Assembly: GCA_012932865.1 (NCBI GenBank)
Contig: SAXG01000075.1
Coordinates: forward strand, 145,106 to 209,105
Direction: 5' to 3'
Length of the DNA stretch: 64,000 nucleotides
Source: Amylostereum areolatum
Taxonomy: Eukaryota > Basidiomycota > Agaricomycetes > Russulales > Stereaceae
Translations under genes and position numbers: made by a program
Part shown: positions 44,112 to 54,576 of the stretch, piece after piece
Layout: the number at the start of each line of letters is the position of its first letter
Numbering within the stretch: the first letter of the stretch is position 1
Notes under the pieces: model-generated
Databases searched by the model: none
Told to the model about the DNA's origin: nothing
The model's input: only the letters and a program-made list of their open reading frames with translations

Positions 44112-46458
44112 TTACAACTGAACACACCGATGATTGTATACATGGAGAGCCTGACACCATGACACAGCTCTGGGGTACCAGATCTCTGGAGGAAGCTGGA
44201 TGACTAGCTGCTTGCGTGTACGAAATCCTACCGATATATCCTCGTAGGTCGGATATCCCTCAGAGTCCCCATCTTCTTCATCCTCTTCTTCACTATCCCA
44301 TTCTTCTTGAGTGAGCATCATACCGTCAGGGACAATATGTCTTCTTTGTAGATCCTCCACTTCTTGCCAAAAAAATTCCTCCATCTCAGAATCCTGAAAT
44401 GGGCTACGATGATCGGCAACCTCGATAGGCTCATGCCGGATATTCTTGTCCTGGTCCTGGGCAATCTTCTCAGCCATATCTGCTGCTTGAAGCTCATCGT
44501 CATCTAGTTCATCACCTAACTCCTCCTCATCATCCTCATCCACATATTCTGGTGATATCTCTGGTTCTTCCTGGTTCTCTTCTTCATCGGCACCCCATTC
44601 AAGGCTATCCTCTTCTTCATCTTCATTGATTGGGGTATCACCAATCTCCAATGAAGGGTAATCTTCACCGACATGATCTTCATTAGGCTCCTATAAAGAA
44701 CTCAGAGTGTGAACATCATCTCGAAGTAGTATGGCCTACATTTGAGTCACTTCTGCTGTCCAAGTTTTCTTCATCGGAAACAAAAGAGAGGTCGTCACCT
44801 TCCGAGTCGGATGCATGGCCAGCTCCAGTCTGAGAACTAGTGCGTATTCTTCCGTCAACACCATAATAGCGCTCAAGTAGCTCAGGGTGGACATCTGCAA
44901 GTGCATCGTCATCCACTCCTTGCTCAAAGCGTGCAAGAAAGCGCATATCCTAAGCAAATGTGAGCATATAAACAGAATAGCATTCCAACACACATACATT
45001 AGGTGTCTGCTCATGAGTATCTGCTCCACGAACGCCATGGTTATTCCATTCAGTGCGGAAATTGTCGCAGTCGGTGTTGATAAGAGGAAGGAAAAGGTGG
45101 TGTAGTATCCAGATATGGTGAGGATTTTTGCGGTCAAGCCCATGCAGCCGCTCTAGCCGTGTGAAGAATGCTCTCCAGCGACGGGCGAACTGTTTTCCAA
45201 CATCCACCCAAAGCCGTTCAATGCGCTGATTATGAGTAGATCGCCACTTTTCGTTTGAGTGGGACACAGAATAAATGGACATACTCACGATCCCCACATA
45301 AACGATGCACGATTCGGTCCTCTATGCATTATCATCCACACAGCGACCCATTTGTTTTCACCACCACGGTCACCACGCACCCGTAGAGGGACACCATATG
45401 TGATGATCGCCTCCAGAAAGTCTTCTAAAACCGTGAGTGGCCGGTTATTGCCATTGGCACGGAGCTGTACCACCTACAGCTCAGTTAGCAAGGTTGAGGC
45501 AATATTAAAAACTGGTGTACCTGTCTGTCGTATCCATCAATGATACCATGAATCACGATTCCCCATAAGATCAGCTTGTGGTGACCATCAAGATGCCAAA
45601 GATGATTGGGACGGGGGACACTGTACTTCTGCCTGGTAATTTTGGGGTGCTTCCGAAGTGTCTGGCCTACACGGTCGATGCGGCGAAGAGATTCACGAAC
45701 ACGGTGTCTCTGTACTTTAAGCCCGAGGGAACGTAGAAAGGCGTGTGCAAACTTGCTTCCAGAGTCGGGCTTGTTAATCTTGAAAAGACGCATGAGATCG
45801 TCCAGATGACTGTCTGTCATATCCGCGTAACCATGGTCAAGGCCATACTTTTTCATATATGACCGAATAGTATCAGGATGCATCTTGAAGGCAGAGGCCA
45901 GGCGTGTGATCGGGATATTGCGATCAGGGCCAACAGCATCACGCAAAACATCTTCGCTGATAATTTTCCTGGGACGTCCCCTCCCTCCAACCTTTTTGAC
46001 GGTGACAGGGTCGATAATGATAAATGTCCGCCGAGCTCTGTATAAAGTAGGATCAAGTGAGTGGTTTGTATATACGATGAGCCTAGATACACGCACTTCT
46101 CTCGCCGTGTGTTTGCTGCTTTATCCAGCTCGTAAAGTGTCTGGCCTAGTGCCAGACTGCCCACAACACCCCAGTCAAAGTCGTTGACTTCATCGACCAG
46201 AGCTAGAAAGATGGGTCTTACACGGGTGTGGAGAACCTCGGCAAGTGCTCTGAGTTGTCCAGGATCACCATCCTCTTGATGGAGAATGCGACGTGCATGT
46301 GCATAGTGATCGGAGACCAAGGCATGAGCAGATAGAGTGTTGTGAGACCAGCCTGATGGTCTATAGATACATTCAGGCAAGGGAGGAAAGGGGGGAAAGT
46401 TGTCCATCAAGGTGGGTGGATGACAGCATGCAGGATAACTCGTAAGAGCAGGCAACAT
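44112..46458 (-). CDS. DD35E integrase-core transposase with HTH
   Basis: Exons about 46458-46097, 46037-45521, 45473-45289, about 45260-44998, 44949-44740 and 44690-44112. N-terminal helical region; then an HTH (GRGRPRKIISEDVLRDAVG...MHPDTIRSYMKKYGL); then an integrase core with Asp in LWHLDGHHK (45589-45587), Asp in VRGDRGGEN (45371-45369) and Glu in HNQRIERLW (45219-45217), about 35 residues after the second Asp. The acidic C-terminal tail is unusual. This family (integrase core of eukaryotic DNA transposons) is the likely mobility enzyme. The splice between exons 3 and 4, just before the Glu, does not keep frame with canonical sites, so it may be mutated. Start could also be 46407. Confidence 0.78.
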
Positions 46459-46597
46459 CCACTCAGACGAGTGACATTGATTACATAATAGTCACAGTCA
46501 CACATCCTCTTTTGAAGATGTGTGACAGGACTGCTTGCTCATCTGCCAGCACATCCGTCCCCATCTGTCTTATTCATTCTATTCCTTATTCTTCCTC
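46459..46597. promoter_or_regulatory. 139-bp divergent promoter, transposase / BTB gene
   Basis: Short shared intergenic segment between the transposase (minus) and the BTB gene (plus). It contains an inverted pair ACATCCTCTTTTGAAGATGT (about 46503-46522), which could bind a dimeric regulator. Suggests coordinated expression. Confidence 0.45.
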
Positions 46598-47721
46598 ATG
46601 AACTTTAATCTTCCTCCAACTCCTCCCAATACACAGCCAAGCCTAGAAAGAGGCCAGACCTCTGCAGCAGCTGGAGCAGCCGATATCCCTGCTCGTGTTG
46701 TTCGTCGGTCGACCCATTATTATGAAGGGCGCATGGTCGTTTTCCAGGTACATACATACAAGACAATATTCTGATATCTCACCTGCTCATTTGGATATTA
46801 CAGGTTGGAATGCGCCTATACAGAATTCCTGTGGACGTCTTGATGGCCCGGGCAGGTGCATTCGAGGATATCTTCCACCTACCTTCAGGTGTGGATGGCG
46901 AAGGCTCATCAGATGAAATGCCTATCAAGCTTGTTGCTATCAATGAGGATGCTTTCGAGGCATTGATGGACTGCATATTTGGAACACCGTATGTGCTGTC
47001 ATTTTTGATCTGACAAACACAATTAATCACATCAATCTACAGTCACAACATGGTTCATAACCCACTCAATGCCGATCAGCTCATCGCAGCTCTCCATCTT
47101 GCCCATATGTGGATCATTCCCGATGTGGTGCAGCACTTCAAGATGTGCCTCGATCAATGGCCTGCTGGGTGGACTCTGGTCCGACGCCTTCGCTGCGCTC
47201 TTGACTACAAGATAGACGACCAGAAATGGATCGAGTATACTTTCCCGGATGTCTTCCGGATGTACCCTGATCGTCTCAGTGATCATGAGCTGAGGATTCT
47301 TGGTTCTGACATCCAGACTGCATTCATGCGACTTCATCGTCAGATCGAGCAACACCGCAAATATCTAGCCGACTCTCCTCCCCATTTCTATCCCGGTATC
47401 TTTTGTGATGCTGCTGATGTCTGCGAGGCAGCATGGGAGCTTTCATGGCGCACTGTCATTGCCAGAATGCTCAACCATCCTGAACAGCCAAAATCCGATG
47501 CAGATGTGCTAAAAATCCTGCAGGAGAATAAAGGCCAGCTACCTGATGTTTGTGCCCTCTGTCACGAGGCCACTGTCGAAAGGATGTCACACCGATCCGC
47601 TTTCAAGAAGGAGGCTCGTCTTCTTTCCGAAGCCATGGTCAACCTCCGCCAGCAACACCATATCGGACCTGTTATTCAAGCTGGTGATTTCAACACAATC
47701 GATCTCACTATGGATGTCTAG
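46598..47721 (+). CDS. BTB/POZ-domain protein
   Basis: Exons 46598-46747, 46804-46988 and 47043-47721 (introns 56 and 54 nt) give 337 aa. The BTB fold is recognisable from HYYEGRMVVFQVGMRLYRIP, FEDIFHLP (dimerisation region), VAINEDAFEALMDCIFGTP and LHLAHMWIIPDVVQHF. The C-terminal half is helical, typical of Agaricomycete BTB proteins of unknown role. BTB domains mediate dimerisation or cullin recruitment. It lies inside the transposon, divergent from the transposase, so it is probably cargo or an accessory regulator. Confidence 0.75.
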
Positions 47722-48144
47722 TTAGGAGCTTGGGGGTAAGGGTGTATTACATTTCGTGTTGTCCATTCTGACCATCAACTCCAGTTATAATCACTCGTCG
47801 CCCTCTTCTTCCCCGACAGTTTACTCTCCTTTGTTATGTTCTTTCCTTAAACCTTAACACCTCCTAATCATCTCTGGCTATTCCTGTTGCCTTGGATGTA
47901 TCCGTCATTTCATATAATTAGTGGAAGTCAAGTAATTGACGTATTACTATTGAACTCGAGAAGCGCCGCCGGCGGGTGGCCTCTAACCTTGCTCGGCTCG
48001 TGGCTCAATGCTCCGCTGTCAAATGCGAAGGGGCTTGGGCAGATGACTGCAGATGAATGCACTTTTATCAATTACATGACAATGGTGCGACCATACAGTA
48101 CTGAGACAGATCCTCTTTACACAATATCTCTGTAGCGACTTTCA
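47722..48144. other. Spacer between BTB gene and copia remnant
   Basis: No gene recognised. 47840-48080 has mixed composition. The right part may belong to the copia-derived insertion. Confidence 0.4.
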
Positions 48145-49140
48145 CTAGTTTCTTCCTGTCGCCTGCGGCCGCTGTGCACCACTCTACTACCCTGCAGACC
48201 AGACATACAGTGACAAGGTCGATGATATCCTGGGACACCAGATTTTAGAGCACTTCCAGACAGTTTGCCGCCCACTTGCAATGGAATGCAGTCACCGTCG
48301 AGCACCACAGTCAACCAACGGGCACGTAGCGACATGACCAGCGCCTCATATGAGGCCAGGAGGCCCATTGTCAGTGTGAGGATCTCGTCTTCCTCTGGTA
48401 CCTGCACTCCAATCTCCCGCAAATCCTGAGCCAGATCCCACACCCTGGTGACCCAGCTCTGCATCGACTCCGAATCCTTCTTGACGCTTGTGAGCAGACG
48501 CCGACGAAGCGTGAGTCGAGTTGCGAGGCCACGGGCTTGGTGTACAGCCATGAGCTTTTGCCAGATGACCATTGGGTCGTGTTCTTTCCGGAAGTGAGCG
48601 AGTTCGGACCTCTCGACGCGAGCAATCATCCTTGCGCGTGCTTCTGCCATTGTTGCTGAGTCCCTTCCAACCAGCAGAACTTCTGTTTCCTCCGCAATCT
48701 CCTCCTCCGTCTTCCATCACCGCCGACTTCTTCCCATCCGCTGCCGCAACAATCTTCTTCAGGCTCACCTCCACGTGCACCACCTTCCACAGCTTCCATC
48801 CGGATCGACCATTCCAGCCATTTGGCAGCGCGCTCCGAGTCTCCAAGGGGAAGGAAAACAGAACAGAAGTCGGATAGGGTCGACATGCGGGAATGAGGAA
48901 TGGGTGGGAACGGCACGGGTCTTTGTACGGGTCTGTTGGGTCGTCTTCGGATGGCTTTGTGGGTCTGCGCAGGAGACGTCGTCGGGCCAATAGAGTGTAC
49001 GTCGAGCTGAACCAACTACTGCGCGTTTGTGTCGGTTTTAACTTGACGGGAGCGAGAGGACAAGAGACAAGTGCAGGGGGTAGATTGTCTGCGGTACAAA
49101 CACGCAAGGGAGGAAAGACTGTGTAGCGTACGATTATCGT
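48145..49140 (-). pseudogene. Ty1/copia-type gag remnant
   Basis: Minus-strand translation: HDPMVIWQKLMAVHQARGLA, TRLTLRRRLLTSVKKDSESM, WVTRVWDLAQDLREIGVQVP, EEDEILTLTMGLLASYEALV. This is the UBN2-type Gag core of Ty1/copia elements. The upstream start (MSTLSDFCSVFLPLG) is in another frame, so at least one frameshift exists. Protease, integrase and RT are absent. Ends and target duplication not found. A later insertion or capture inside the large transposon. Confidence 0.7.
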
Positions 49141-49500
49141 ACCGAGACGAATAAAGTTCAAGTACCGATGTGGAAAGTGCCGTAATGGCGAAGAGCTTGA
49201 CTAGTACGAAGCGTAAAGTAATATACTCGACAAGGACTCCTGGCAACGGTGGAAGGGATCCATCTATCGTACTTACCTGCCTGTGTATCTACTATCTGCA
49301 TGTTCGCCTTCTGCGTGCACGAAGCTAAAGTAATTACCACACCTAATGCAGTGCTGATCGTGACGTAGGCAGAAAAGTCATGTGATGTTAGCAATCATGG
49401 CCTTGGATTACAGGCTACAGAAACCAGCTTGTACCGAACAAGGTAATCCAAACACAAAAAGTGCCACAGTTAAGGGATCAAGACATAACCACCATCCAAA
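49141..49500. other. Spacer, possible copia LTR/leader
   Basis: No gene. The minus strand upstream of the gag remnant may include LTR and leader sequence, but no terminal repeat pair is visible. Confidence 0.35.
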
Positions 49501-50448
49501 TCATCCATCCAGAGATGCACCACCTTCTACAATATCCAAGATCTCATGCCTAATCTTGTTCAGAGTCGACATGGCATCATCAATCTCCTGAACCATCCTC
49601 ATCAACTGTCCCGATGGCATCGAGACCATTGAAGAGTTATTAGAGATAATGCCTTCCTTAGCAATACGACGGTGTTTTGGAGGAATACCTTCGTTCACAG
49701 CAGTGGGGTTTTTCTTCTTCTTCTGCATCACAGTGAAACTGCATCTGATGTCCTCGCTGACACACCGTTCACAACGTTTAAATCGCTGCTGAACCGCCCG
49801 CCTGCATGGTGTTGCTCCTGCATCATGACAAGCATTGCATGGAGGGTCAAACACATCAGGATGTTTCTAGAGGAGTAATGTTCATTTCAGTTGGCCACAA
49901 AAAAGTAGAGAAAAGTGCACCGATTTAAAGTAGGAAACCTTTTCTTCATCCAAGTTCAATGTAGTAACAGGTGTAGCACTCTGTGAATCTGTCCAGATGC
50001 CTATTAGAGAACAAAATATGCATTATTGGGTGCTCATACCAGCCTCCACAGAGGGTACAGCCTTGGAAGGTAGGCACGAGGATTTCTTTGTGTGCTTGTC
50101 TGCATCTAAGGTGGAATCATTGATTACTTCCATTGCTAGATGTGGCCAGATGCACATACTTTTCATAAGCCACTGCATGTTATCATAATTGACAAAGGCG
50201 GCATCCATATTCTTAAGCACCAACAGCCAATCACTACGCTTTTGCAATTCTGCATCTGCACGGACAGGCTCAAGGAGCTTCTACAGGGCTTTATAAGCTA
50301 GGTGTAAAAAAAGCGCAAACAATTTATATACCTTCAAAGGCTGAGCCTGCTGGAACCATGCATCCCACTCCTTGGACTGATTCATGTTAAGTGCTTCAGG
50401 CTGAGCTTGTATGAGCTTGTTGCAGTGGTCAAGAGTGCTTTGGGACAT
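49501..50448 (-). CDS. Cys-rich protein with zinc-cluster-like motif
   Basis: ATG at 50448 (MSQSTLDHCNKLIQAQ), TGA or TAA-type stop at 49503-49501, with three or four introns. The C-terminal half has CNACHDAGATPCRR...RCERCVSEDIRCSF, a Cys arrangement like fungal zinc-cluster proteins, followed by a basic KKKKKNPT and a predicted coiled coil (RMVQEIDDAMSTLNKIRHEI). N-terminal part helical, unknown. Possibly a DNA-binding regulator encoded by the transposon. Similar proteins recur in mushroom genomes; function not established. Confidence 0.55.
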
Positions 50449-51433
50449 GGTGATGGTAGGAGAGAAGAAGCAAATCCATCCGGTGATGTGCTGTCACTGC
50501 ACAGCAAACCAAACATGGCCAAACACATCAAAATCTACTCTGGTGCGGAGTGAATTTTGACTGCTTGAGAAAGACCTGACCCAGGGAAAACATGGCCGAA
50601 GTGATCATGATATGTGACACATACATGAACAACAACTGCCATGTAGAAAATGAGGAGCAACACGTCATGGGACAGCAGGAACAAGCGAGGCGGCAGCGGC
50701 AGCGAGCGAGACAACCGCTGATGCGCCCGTTACCGCGCATCGGCGCTCGTCGCGTCTCCACAACGCAAGGAACAACCCATCAGATCGTTCCCCCGTGCAC
50801 ACGCCGGCAGGCGGTGGCGGGTGCATCGTGGGGCGGCGGCGGCGGGGACGGCAGCGGCGGGAATGGCGACGGCGAGCGAGACAACCACCGTCGCACCATA
50901 ATGGGCACGTCAGCGGCCGCGTCTCCACGACGCGAGGGACGACCAATCTGGTCGTCCCTCCCGCGCACACGCCGGCAGGCGGTGGCGGGTGCGTCGCGGG
51001 ACGGCGGCGGCGAGGTGGACGACCGCCGACGCGCCGTAACGGGCGCGTCAGCGGTCGTCGCCGTCGCACAACGCGAGGGACGACCAATCTGGTCGTCCCT
51101 CCCGCGCACACGCCGGCAGGCGGTGGCGGGCGCGTCGCGGGACAGCGGCGGCGAGGTGGACGGCCACCGACGCGCCCGTAACGGGCGCGTCAGCGGTCGT
51201 CGCATCTCCACGACGCGAGGGACGACCAATCTGGGCGTCCCTCCCGCGCACACGCCGACAGGCGGTGGCGGGTGCGTCGTGGGACGAAGAGCAAAGGTGC
51301 CAGCAAACGGCCGCGTGGAGTTGAACCTGGTCACGTGACCCGGCAAACTCCGACGTTCGCCGAGGACGCGCGGCCACGTCACACCCTCGTTCGTCGTCTT
51401 GCTCGACACCTTCTCCACTGTCCGGCACCTCTC
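50449..51433. promoter_or_regulatory. Divergent intergenic region with GC-rich palindromic minisatellite
   Basis: Lies between the Cys-rich gene (minus) and the H3-mimic gene (plus). Contains the tandem array at 50764-51290. A long plus-strand frame here (50592-51338) is repeat-derived and I do not call it a gene. Confidence 0.6.
50764..51290. repeat. About 141-bp GC-rich minisatellite with perfect palindromes
   Basis: Four units starting near 50764 (diverged), 50931, 51072 and 51214; spacing 167, 141 and 142 bp. Each contains CACACGCCGGCAGGCGGTGG. The second and third contain GGGACGACCA-ATC-TGGTCGTCCC (10-bp arms); the fourth has lost it. GACGCGCCCGTAACGGGCGC at 51168 is another palindrome. 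A candidate regulatory or transposase-binding array. Confidence 0.8.
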
Positions 51434-53189
51434 ATGGCACGCACGAAGCAAACAGCCGGTAAGAGCACTGGTGGGACTGTTAAAAGGCTCCGACTGGAAG
51501 AGTTGGGGTCTCGCAACAATGCCACTAAAAGGGACACTGCGGAGTTGGACCCAGAGGTTTGTTTCCAAGCTTAACATCCCTTCATTTTCAACTCACCATC
51601 AGGAACTACAGGAGGACATGAGCACAGATGATGAGCATGACGCTGTAAGTGATAATACTAAGTTTGACCATGTAGTGTGCTAAATATTGTAGGGCTGCAA
51701 CTTGTGTAACAACGGCGGTGATATGGTCGGCTGTTCGCGCTGCAATGCGTCTACCTGCATGGAGTGTCTGAAGGGTGCCCAGTCTATCCAAAACATGCTG
51801 GAAAGCCTGGTATTCATCTGCACTTCTTGCAACATCAAGGATAAAGATCTAAATAATGCACCATATTCGGTTTGTTTTACTGACAATCAACCTGGTGCGA
51901 TCTGATGTTTTATTTCTGCCAGGGATTTTTCCGTAGCAGCGAGAGGACGGGCTCTCTCATTCCTATGTTTCCCAATGGATTGGAGATCCAGGGTGACACG
52001 CAGCATGCGACCTTTCATCGTGTTGCGAACCCACGTCTTGGTATGGTTCATCTTGCCCTCACCACACAAGCCAATGCCTGCACTGGTGCAAAATCAGCAA
52101 TGGAACTTATACATGATCAATACTTTGATCTGTCGAAACTGGTGCAGTGTACTATCCTTTTCGACATTGATGGACCAGAGACATTTGATGTGCATGCTGC
52201 CACTGTGCAAGCCACCGTGGAAGATATGCGCAAGTATGTTCTTGTTTTGTTCTGTACTGTGCAACTTGTTCCTAATTCCTATCATAGGGCCAAGATAAAA
52301 AAGCTCTGCATTTTCATCACCACGCACTCGCAAAGCAAGGATAGCGACAATCCTGAGGAAAACAACGAGGGGTGTTTATTCTGGAGAAGCGATGCTTGTG
52401 CATCTATCGACGAGGTATGTTTTTGGCTTCTTTATCTACATTGTGACTCACATATTTGTTCATGTAGTTCAAGTCATACGTGATCACCGATGCCTTGGTT
52501 GAGTTCATGGGACTCTGCGATACCACGGTCGTTGTTGTGAGTTGTGGTGGAACATTCACCAACCCTCGACGGGTGGTGGAATGGAAAGAGTTCATTCAAA
52601 GGTACGTGAAATCATATCTTATATTGTGTGTACTTGGACTCATCAGACGATTAGCTCGAAAGTGAACAACCTCTTCGGTTTCACTGCAAAGGCCTTGGTC
52701 CCATTCGACATGACAATATTCATCACGGCACTCGTCCAGCGCCTGTATATCAATGACCGTCACCCAGAAAACATGATAGGCGAAATCCTCAACAACGGCC
52801 TGCAGCTGGGACGCCATTCTGGTGTTGTTATGTTCCTCAGGAGGCCCGTCAAAGCTAAGGTCGGCGACAAGCGTGGCGCTTCTTCTTCCCTTGCATACTC
52901 CGTCAAGATGTGTACTTACATATGGTCTTCGCCACGTGTCCGTCCTTGGGGAGCCATGGTTCCAGCCCAGTGTCCTGGATGCAGGCGTGTCTGGTGTGCA
53001 CAGGTGCAGGGATCATCAGACAAACAGCCGAAGAAAAATGGTGACAATTCTGAGCTTACAGGCAATGAGGAGTTCATCGTCATTTGCAGAAGCTGCAAGT
53101 TTGAGTACAAACGGGTCAGTGCTCCTAAAAGTTGTCAAAGTGCTGGTGGAAAAGATGCGAAGGGTACTTGGCTGGTTGTGGATGGTTGA
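51434..53189 (+). CDS. Histone H3-tail-mimic protein with PHD/ADD-like zinc finger
   Basis: Seven exons (51434-51556, 51603-51644, 51693-51869, 51923-52233, 52288-52414, 52468-52601, 52655-53189) give 482 aa. The start MARTKQTAGKSTGG matches the histone H3 tail except R8 to G, keeping R2, K4, K9 and S10 (H3 numbering); after this it diverges (TVKRLRLEEL). Residues 57-101 form an all-Cys cross-brace-like finger (C57, C60, C69, C72, C77, C80, C98, C101) resembling PHD/ADD fingers that read H3. The rest is a globular region with a C-terminal CPGCRRVWC...CRSC zinc pair. I recall related H3-mimic proteins in mushroom genomes. Function unproven. Confidence 0.75.
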
Positions 53190-53253
53190 TTCAAGTTTGT
53201 TCTACATAAGTATTTAGATGTGTTTGTTCAATTTTGATGGGTCATTGGCCTAC

Positions 53254-53484
53254 AGAAAGCATATGTTTTGCTATACAAGTTGGAAAAGTTAGTATACATG
53301 GATGTGAAGAAAGTTTCTCGAGGAGAGGCTGGACGAGAAAGTTTCTCGCAGTGGTCGGCATCAAAAGTCTCGCAAGTTCAGACGATTCCGAGAAGTCTTG
53401 CAGAAAGATGACACAAAAAGTCTCGCGCATGACATGTTGGCGAAAAGTTTCGCGCACATGTATTTTTTCGTCATTTGGCCTGCC
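53254..53484 (-). repeat. Right terminal inverted repeat of the 14.77-kb element
   Basis: Complementary to 38715-38944. The outermost 50 bases match the left repeat without a mismatch; differences increase inward. Lies 64 bp downstream of the H3-mimic stop codon. Confidence 0.9.
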
Positions 53485-54041
53485 ATACCCGACAGGGCAT
53501 TGAACCTGGGCACACCCGAATTGCTTGGTCGACTTCCATACAAGCTGCGTGAAGTCCGAGGGCAGAGGGTCAGAGGGATCGTACCCTGACGTGGCCGAAT
53601 CAGTGTCGAGTATACACGCCGGTGCCGTCCAATCCAAAATCCACACAAACGGGTGCCCACATACCGGTGTGGTTCGCCCACCGTGCCTCGACGACGGTTT
53701 CGATAGGGATGTTTGTACTTGAGGCCGTGATGATCTCTGTCGCCGTTTCAAGGCATCGTTAGCACTCCCTCCTCCTGCAGAGATTTTGCAACACACAAAC
53801 CTCCAAATGGACCCGAAGGCGAGTGTCGGCACGTACACTGGGTTGCCCACTGGTGCGCCGCGCCACGCAGCTCGTCGCCCCATCCCAATGGAGCCGCGCC
53901 GAACCGAGCCCGGATGGAGTTGTGGGCGCGCGTGAACTGATCCTTCTGTTGCTGTACATCGGGCACGTCGTCGCGGATTACCAGCGGGGTGGCTGCTGCA
54001 GAGTGCATGATGAAGGCGGCGAGGGCAAGCTGCTTGAACAT
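53485..54041 (-). pseudogene. CAP/PR-1-like secreted protein, 5' part, split by the large element
   Basis: The ATG at 54041 gives a signal peptide MFKQLALAAFIMHSAAATPL. It is followed by QFTRAHNSIRARFGAAPLGW, HQWATQC and HSPSGPFG, then ISAGGGSANDAL and, after a presumed intron, DFTQLVWKSTKQFGCAQVQC, the CAP signature. It ends at the transposon. The first intron, at the same site as in the neighbour gene, seems shortened and leaves a one-base shift, so the gene was perhaps already damaged. An ATTATAATT box lies near 54068-54076. Paralogue of 54577-55294. Confidence 0.75.
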
Positions 54042-54576
54042 GTGTGAAATGACGGTCATGGTGAGATGAATTATAATCGGGGCCACAAAGGTCCGGCCCA
54101 AGTGTGAAGAAAGTTGAGGAGAGGATGCAGTAATGAGCCCTCCGTCGACAGGCTCACAGACCTTTTGTACTCTCCGAGCCCGCGACGACCGAGAACATAT
54201 GATAGAGACTGTTCCTCACTACACTGCCCGGCAGTACATCCTGTGAAGGTAAGGTTGTTCCCGCTACCTAAACAAGCGTGAGGGAATGGAGATGCGGGCT
54301 GGCGGGGGCCTTCAACCTCTTGGACGGCCCCAGTTTGATGCAAACGAAAGGTTCTGACAATAGGCCCCATCGCATACTTTCTCCGCCACCGCGTCCCGTG
54401 TCAGAGACATACAACAAGGGTCTCTGTAAAAAATACAAGGGTGTACAAGCATAACATCGTCAGACGCCCGCGAATTGAATGAACAGGAGGAGCACGCTGT
54501 CTCTGGAGCCAGAGCCTGGCATATCCAGCTCATTCAAGGCTGGACGTTCTGACTAGAAGCAGGATCAGTAACTTTG

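Larger units (their letters stand above)
38715..53484. mobile_element. 14.77-kb DNA transposon with long TIRs and chromatin-related cargo
   Basis: Bounded by inverted repeats of about 230 bp beginning GGCAGGCCAAATGACG (38715-38944 and 53254-53484), flanked by AT on both sides. Inside: TET/JBP-like oxygenase (minus), Cys-rich protein (minus), DD35E integrase-core transposase (minus), BTB protein (plus), a Ty1/copia gag remnant, a Cys-rich protein (minus), a GC-rich palindromic minisatellite, and an H3-tail-mimic PHD/ADD-like protein (plus). The insertion interrupts a CAP gene. I do not recognise it as a named element. Most genes appear intact, so it may be recent. Confidence 0.85.

Noticed and set aside
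44112..46458. Retroviral-type integrase from a Ty3/gypsy element
   Set aside because: No reverse transcriptase, RNase H or HHCC zinc finger nearby; the HTH plus HNQRIERLW core fits a DNA-transposon enzyme.
50592..51338. 248-aa plus-strand frame and a 265-aa minus-strand frame
   Set aside because: Both are repeat-encoded (141-bp minisatellite), lie in a divergent promoter region and have no recognisable fold.
38715..53484. Starship-type element
   Set aside because: No DUF3435 tyrosine recombinase is present; the mobility gene is a DDE integrase-core enzyme and there are long terminal inverted repeats.
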